From JACDAN01 sp035535195 (GTDB lineage Bacteria > Actinomycetota > Thermoleophilia > Gaiellales > Gaiellaceae): DNA of 7,077 bases. Positions 5,424 to 7,077 of this stretch are shown here, in pieces. The notes beneath the pieces were generated by a model. The model saw only the letters and a program-made list of their open reading frames with translations. It was not told the DNA's origin and ran no database searches. How positions within the stretch are numbered: position 1 is the first letter of the stretch; each line of letters begins with the position of its first letter. The DNA is taken from positions 1 through 7,077 of the forward strand of contig DATLQK010000039.1 in the NCBI GenBank assembly GCA_035535195.1, in the 5' to 3' direction. Both the position numbers and the translations under genes were made by a program.

Positions 5424-6257
5424 GTGGACGAGCTGCGCGTCGCAAGCTGGACGGAGCTGCAGGAGCAGCTGTTCGAGGACGCGTGGCGCGAGGATCTCGG
5501 CCGCCACCGTTCGAACCTCGCGTTCCGCGGCCGGGCCGATGCCGCAGAGGGGCTCGAGACGAGCCTCCTCAGGCTCGGCGGCGACGCCCGGAGCCTCGAG
5601 GTCTACCTCGTCCGCAACTTTCGGAAGTACGCGCAGGACCGTGAGGTGGCGTCGGACTCGGTCTGGGACTGGCTGGCGCTCGGCCAGCACCACGGCCTGC
5701 CGACGCGGCTCCTCGACTGGACGTACTCGCCCTACGTCGCCCTGCACTTCGCCACCGCGAACCACGAACGGTTCCACCGCGACGGCGTCGTCTGGACGAT
5801 CGACTACGTCAGGGCACGAGGGCTGCTTCCCGATCCGCTGCGCGACGTGCTCGAGCACGAGGGCGCGAACGTCTTCACGCCGGAGCTGCTGGCACGGGCC
5901 GCGCCGGGTCTCCGCGAGCTCGATTCGCTCGGCGACGACGCCTGCTGCCTCTTCCTGGAGCCGCCCTCGCTCGACGCGCGGATCGTGAACCAGTACGCGC
6001 TCTTCTCGCTCCTCACCGACCCGACCGTGCCGCTCGACGATTGGCTGGACCATCATCCCGAGCTCGGGCGGAAACTCGTGATCCCGGCGGAGCTGAAGTG
6101 GGAGGTGCGCGACAAGCTCGACCAGGCGAACATCACCGAGCGAGTCCTGTTCCCGGGCCTGGACGGCCTCACCCGCTGGTTGGCGCGCTACTACCGCCCC
6201 AGAGCGGGCCTCTCGCCGGGCCGGGAGCCCGCCGCCTCCTCCCACCGGCGACTCTAG
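5424..6257 (+). CDS. FRG-domain protein of unknown function
   Basis: The FRG domain is named for its Phe-Arg-Gly motif; its biochemical role is not established, although proteins carrying it occur in defence and toxin-like settings. This 277-residue protein shows the full set of family marks: AFRGRAD (33-39), the ETSLLR region (45-50), a conserved block QHHGLPTRLLDWTYSPYVAL (88-107), FLEPPSLDARIVNQYALFSL (177-196), and an ending FPGLDGLTRWLARYY (243-257). The last ~20 residues are Pro/Arg-rich and probably disordered. There is no signal peptide or membrane segment. Start GTG 5424 is preceded by GAAGAAGAG, a weak purine-rich ribosome site. It is alone on its strand, divergent from deoC and convergent with era, with no partner gene or mobile-element remains beside it in this window. 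Base composition looks like that of its neighbours. Domain certain; function unknown. Confidence 0.88.
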   Translation: MDELRVASWTELQEQLFEDAWREDLGRHRSNLAFRGRADAAEGLETSLLRLGGDARSLEVYLVRNFRKYAQDREVASDSVWDWLALGQHHGLPTRLLDWTYSPYVALHFATANHERFHRDGVVWTIDYVRARGLLPDPLRDVLEHEGANVFTPELLARAAPGLRELDSLGDDACCLFLEPPSLDARIVNQYALFSLLTDPTVPLDDWLDHHPELGRKLVIPAELKWEVRDKLDQANITERVLFPGLDGLTRWLARYYRPRAGLSPGREPAASSHRRL

Positions 6258-6341
6258 TTCGAGCGAGCGCGCGTGTCTGCCGCCTATCCGTGCCGGATGT
6301 GCGCCGGCTGAGTCGGCGATGCCCGGCGCGCGCCGGTCAGC
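6258..6341. terminator. Hairpin-rich convergent intergenic region, possible bidirectional termination zone
   Basis: The 84 bases between the convergent stops of the FRG gene and era contain three small inverted repeats: ATCCG-TGC-CGGAT (6286-6298), CGCCG with a 7-base loop and CGGCG (6302-6318), and a perfect 14-base palindrome CCGGCGCGCGCCGG (6323-6336). No T-run follows any of them, so they are not classic rho-independent terminators. Their position between convergent genes makes a role in ending both transcripts plausible. Confidence 0.35.
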
Positions 6342-7077
6342 TCAGAGGCCCAGGCGCTCGAGCATCTGCTCGTCCCGCCGCCACCTGGGCCGCACCTTCA
6401 CCTGCAGCTCGAGGAACACCGGGTGGCCGAGCAGCGCCTCGACCTCGGGGCGTGCTCGCGTGCCGATCTCCCGCACCATCGCGCCGGCCTTCCCGACCAG
6501 GATCCCCTTCTGCGACTCGGTCTCGACGTAGAGCAGCACCCGCGCGACCCGCTCGTCGACCTCCTCCACCTCCGCCATGATCGCGTGCGGCACCTCGTCG
6601 CGCGTCAACTGGATCGCCTTCTCGCGCACGAGCTCGGCGATCTGCTCCTCCGGCGACAGGTCGGTGCGCTGCTCCGGCGGGTAGTACAGCGGCCCCTCCG
6701 GCAGCAGGCCGACGAGCTCTTCCCGCAGCTCGTCCACGCCGTCTCCCGTCTTGGCGCTGACCGGGTGGAGCGCATGGAAGTCTCCGAGGCGCGAGCCCGT
6801 CTGCATCTGGGTCGCGATGTGGCCCGGCTTCAGGCGGTCGACCTTGTTGACTGCGATTACCACCGGGACGTCCAGCCCGAATACCCGTGAGGCGACGAAC
6901 CGGTCCCCGGCGCCGATCCGCTCGCGGCAGTCGACCACGAGCAGCACCGCGTCGACGTCGTCGAACGAGCGGTCGACGGTGCGCTGCATGCGCTCCGTGA
7001 GGGGGTCGCGCGGGCGCTGGAAGCCCGGCATGTCGACGAGCACGAGCTGGTAGTCCTCGCGGCTCGCTATGCCGACG
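6342..7077 (-). CDS. era: GTPase Era, ribosome assembly factor (5' end beyond right edge)
   Basis: Era binds the 3' end of 16S rRNA through a KH domain and couples GTP hydrolysis to maturation of the small ribosomal subunit. The visible 244 codons start mid-protein, before the G3 motif: QLVLVDMPGFQRPRD, then VVIAVNKVDRL (G4, NKVD) and HPVSAKTGDGVDEL (G5, SAKTG). A linker with LYYPPEQRTD leads into the KH domain, whose GILVGKAGAMVREIG supplies the GxxG-type loop, followed by VFLELQVKVRPRWR and a short C-terminal tail ending ERLGL. The P-loop (G1) and switch I lie beyond the window. The G3 motif is DMPG rather than the usual DTPG, a conservative change that leaves the magnesium-site Asp and the Gly. 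The stop at 6342 is convergent with the FRG gene. Confidence 0.95.
   Translation of the reverse strand, partial: VGIASREDYQLVLVDMPGFQRPRDPLTERMQRTVDRSFDDVDAVLLVVDCRERIGAGDRFVASRVFGLDVPVVIAVNKVDRLKPGHIATQMQTGSRLGDFHALHPVSAKTGDGVDELREELVGLLPEGPLYYPPEQRTDLSPEEQIAELVREKAIQLTRDEVPHAIMAEVEEVDERVARVLLYVETESQKGILVGKAGAMVREIGTRARPEVEALLGHPVFLELQVKVRPRWRRDEQMLERLGL

Noticed and set aside
5229..6245. A 338-codon minus-strand open frame across deoC and the FRG gene
   Set aside because: It overlaps two recognised genes and the divergent promoter gap, and its composition is that of a GC-rich shadow frame.
1..7077. CRISPR array, tRNA/rRNA genes, prophage or defence island
   Set aside because: No spaced direct repeats, no tRNA-like cloverleaf or rRNA stretch, and no phage or defence partner genes were seen; the single FRG gene is not enough to call a defence system.

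Overview
The window is GC-rich, gene-dense chromosomal DNA with overlapping genes and many GTG starts (five of the six genes whose starts lie in the window, other than the ATG genes of the dehydrogenase pair, begin with GTG). Gene content and protein style (long-type DeoC with a C-terminal DYFTID, twin aldehyde dehydrogenase genes, a TANNNT box six bases before a start codon) suggest an actinobacterium. Thermoleophilia (Gaiellales or Solirubrobacterales) is my best guess, from impression rather than a search. No rRNA, tRNA, CRISPR array or full insertion sequence is visible.

Layout. Left part, minus strand, reading from 5383 down to 1: deoC (deoxyribose-phosphate aldolase), a ~164-bp imperfect inverted-repeat element, a full-length aldehyde dehydrogenase, a 52-residue single-pass membrane protein, a short aldehyde-dehydrogenase-like protein without a catalytic domain, a degenerate TIM-barrel protein resembling indole-3-glycerol-phosphate synthase, and a multi-membrane-span GT39/PMT-type glycosyltransferase that runs off the left edge. 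The three dehydrogenase-region genes overlap by 4 nt and 1 nt, and the next gaps are 20 and 6 nt, so this reads as one transcription unit. Right part: a lone FRG-domain gene on the plus strand, divergent from deoC across 40 bp, then a convergent era GTPase gene on the minus strand that is cut by the right edge. There is no gene-free stretch over 300 bases.

How the genes fit together. DeoC splits 2-deoxyribose-5-phosphate into glyceraldehyde-3-phosphate and acetaldehyde; the adjacent aldehyde dehydrogenase is well placed to oxidise the acetaldehyde. The short dehydrogenase-like protein lacks the catalytic cysteine and glutamate regions, and its Asn and Lys positions are substituted. The order catalytic ALDH, membrane segment, non-catalytic Rossmann-only ALDH domain resembles the two-domain ALDH16 family broken into three translationally coupled genes, which would place the acetaldehyde-oxidising complex at the membrane. 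The last two genes of the run have no evident link to this pathway.

Most worth a second look: the inverted-repeat element between deoC and the dehydrogenase, which supplies that gene's start codon and first eight codons and is flanked by near-identical CTAG(G)TCA sequences; the split ALDH16-like trio with its tiny membrane protein; and the synthase-like TIM barrel that has lost the family's catalytic residues.
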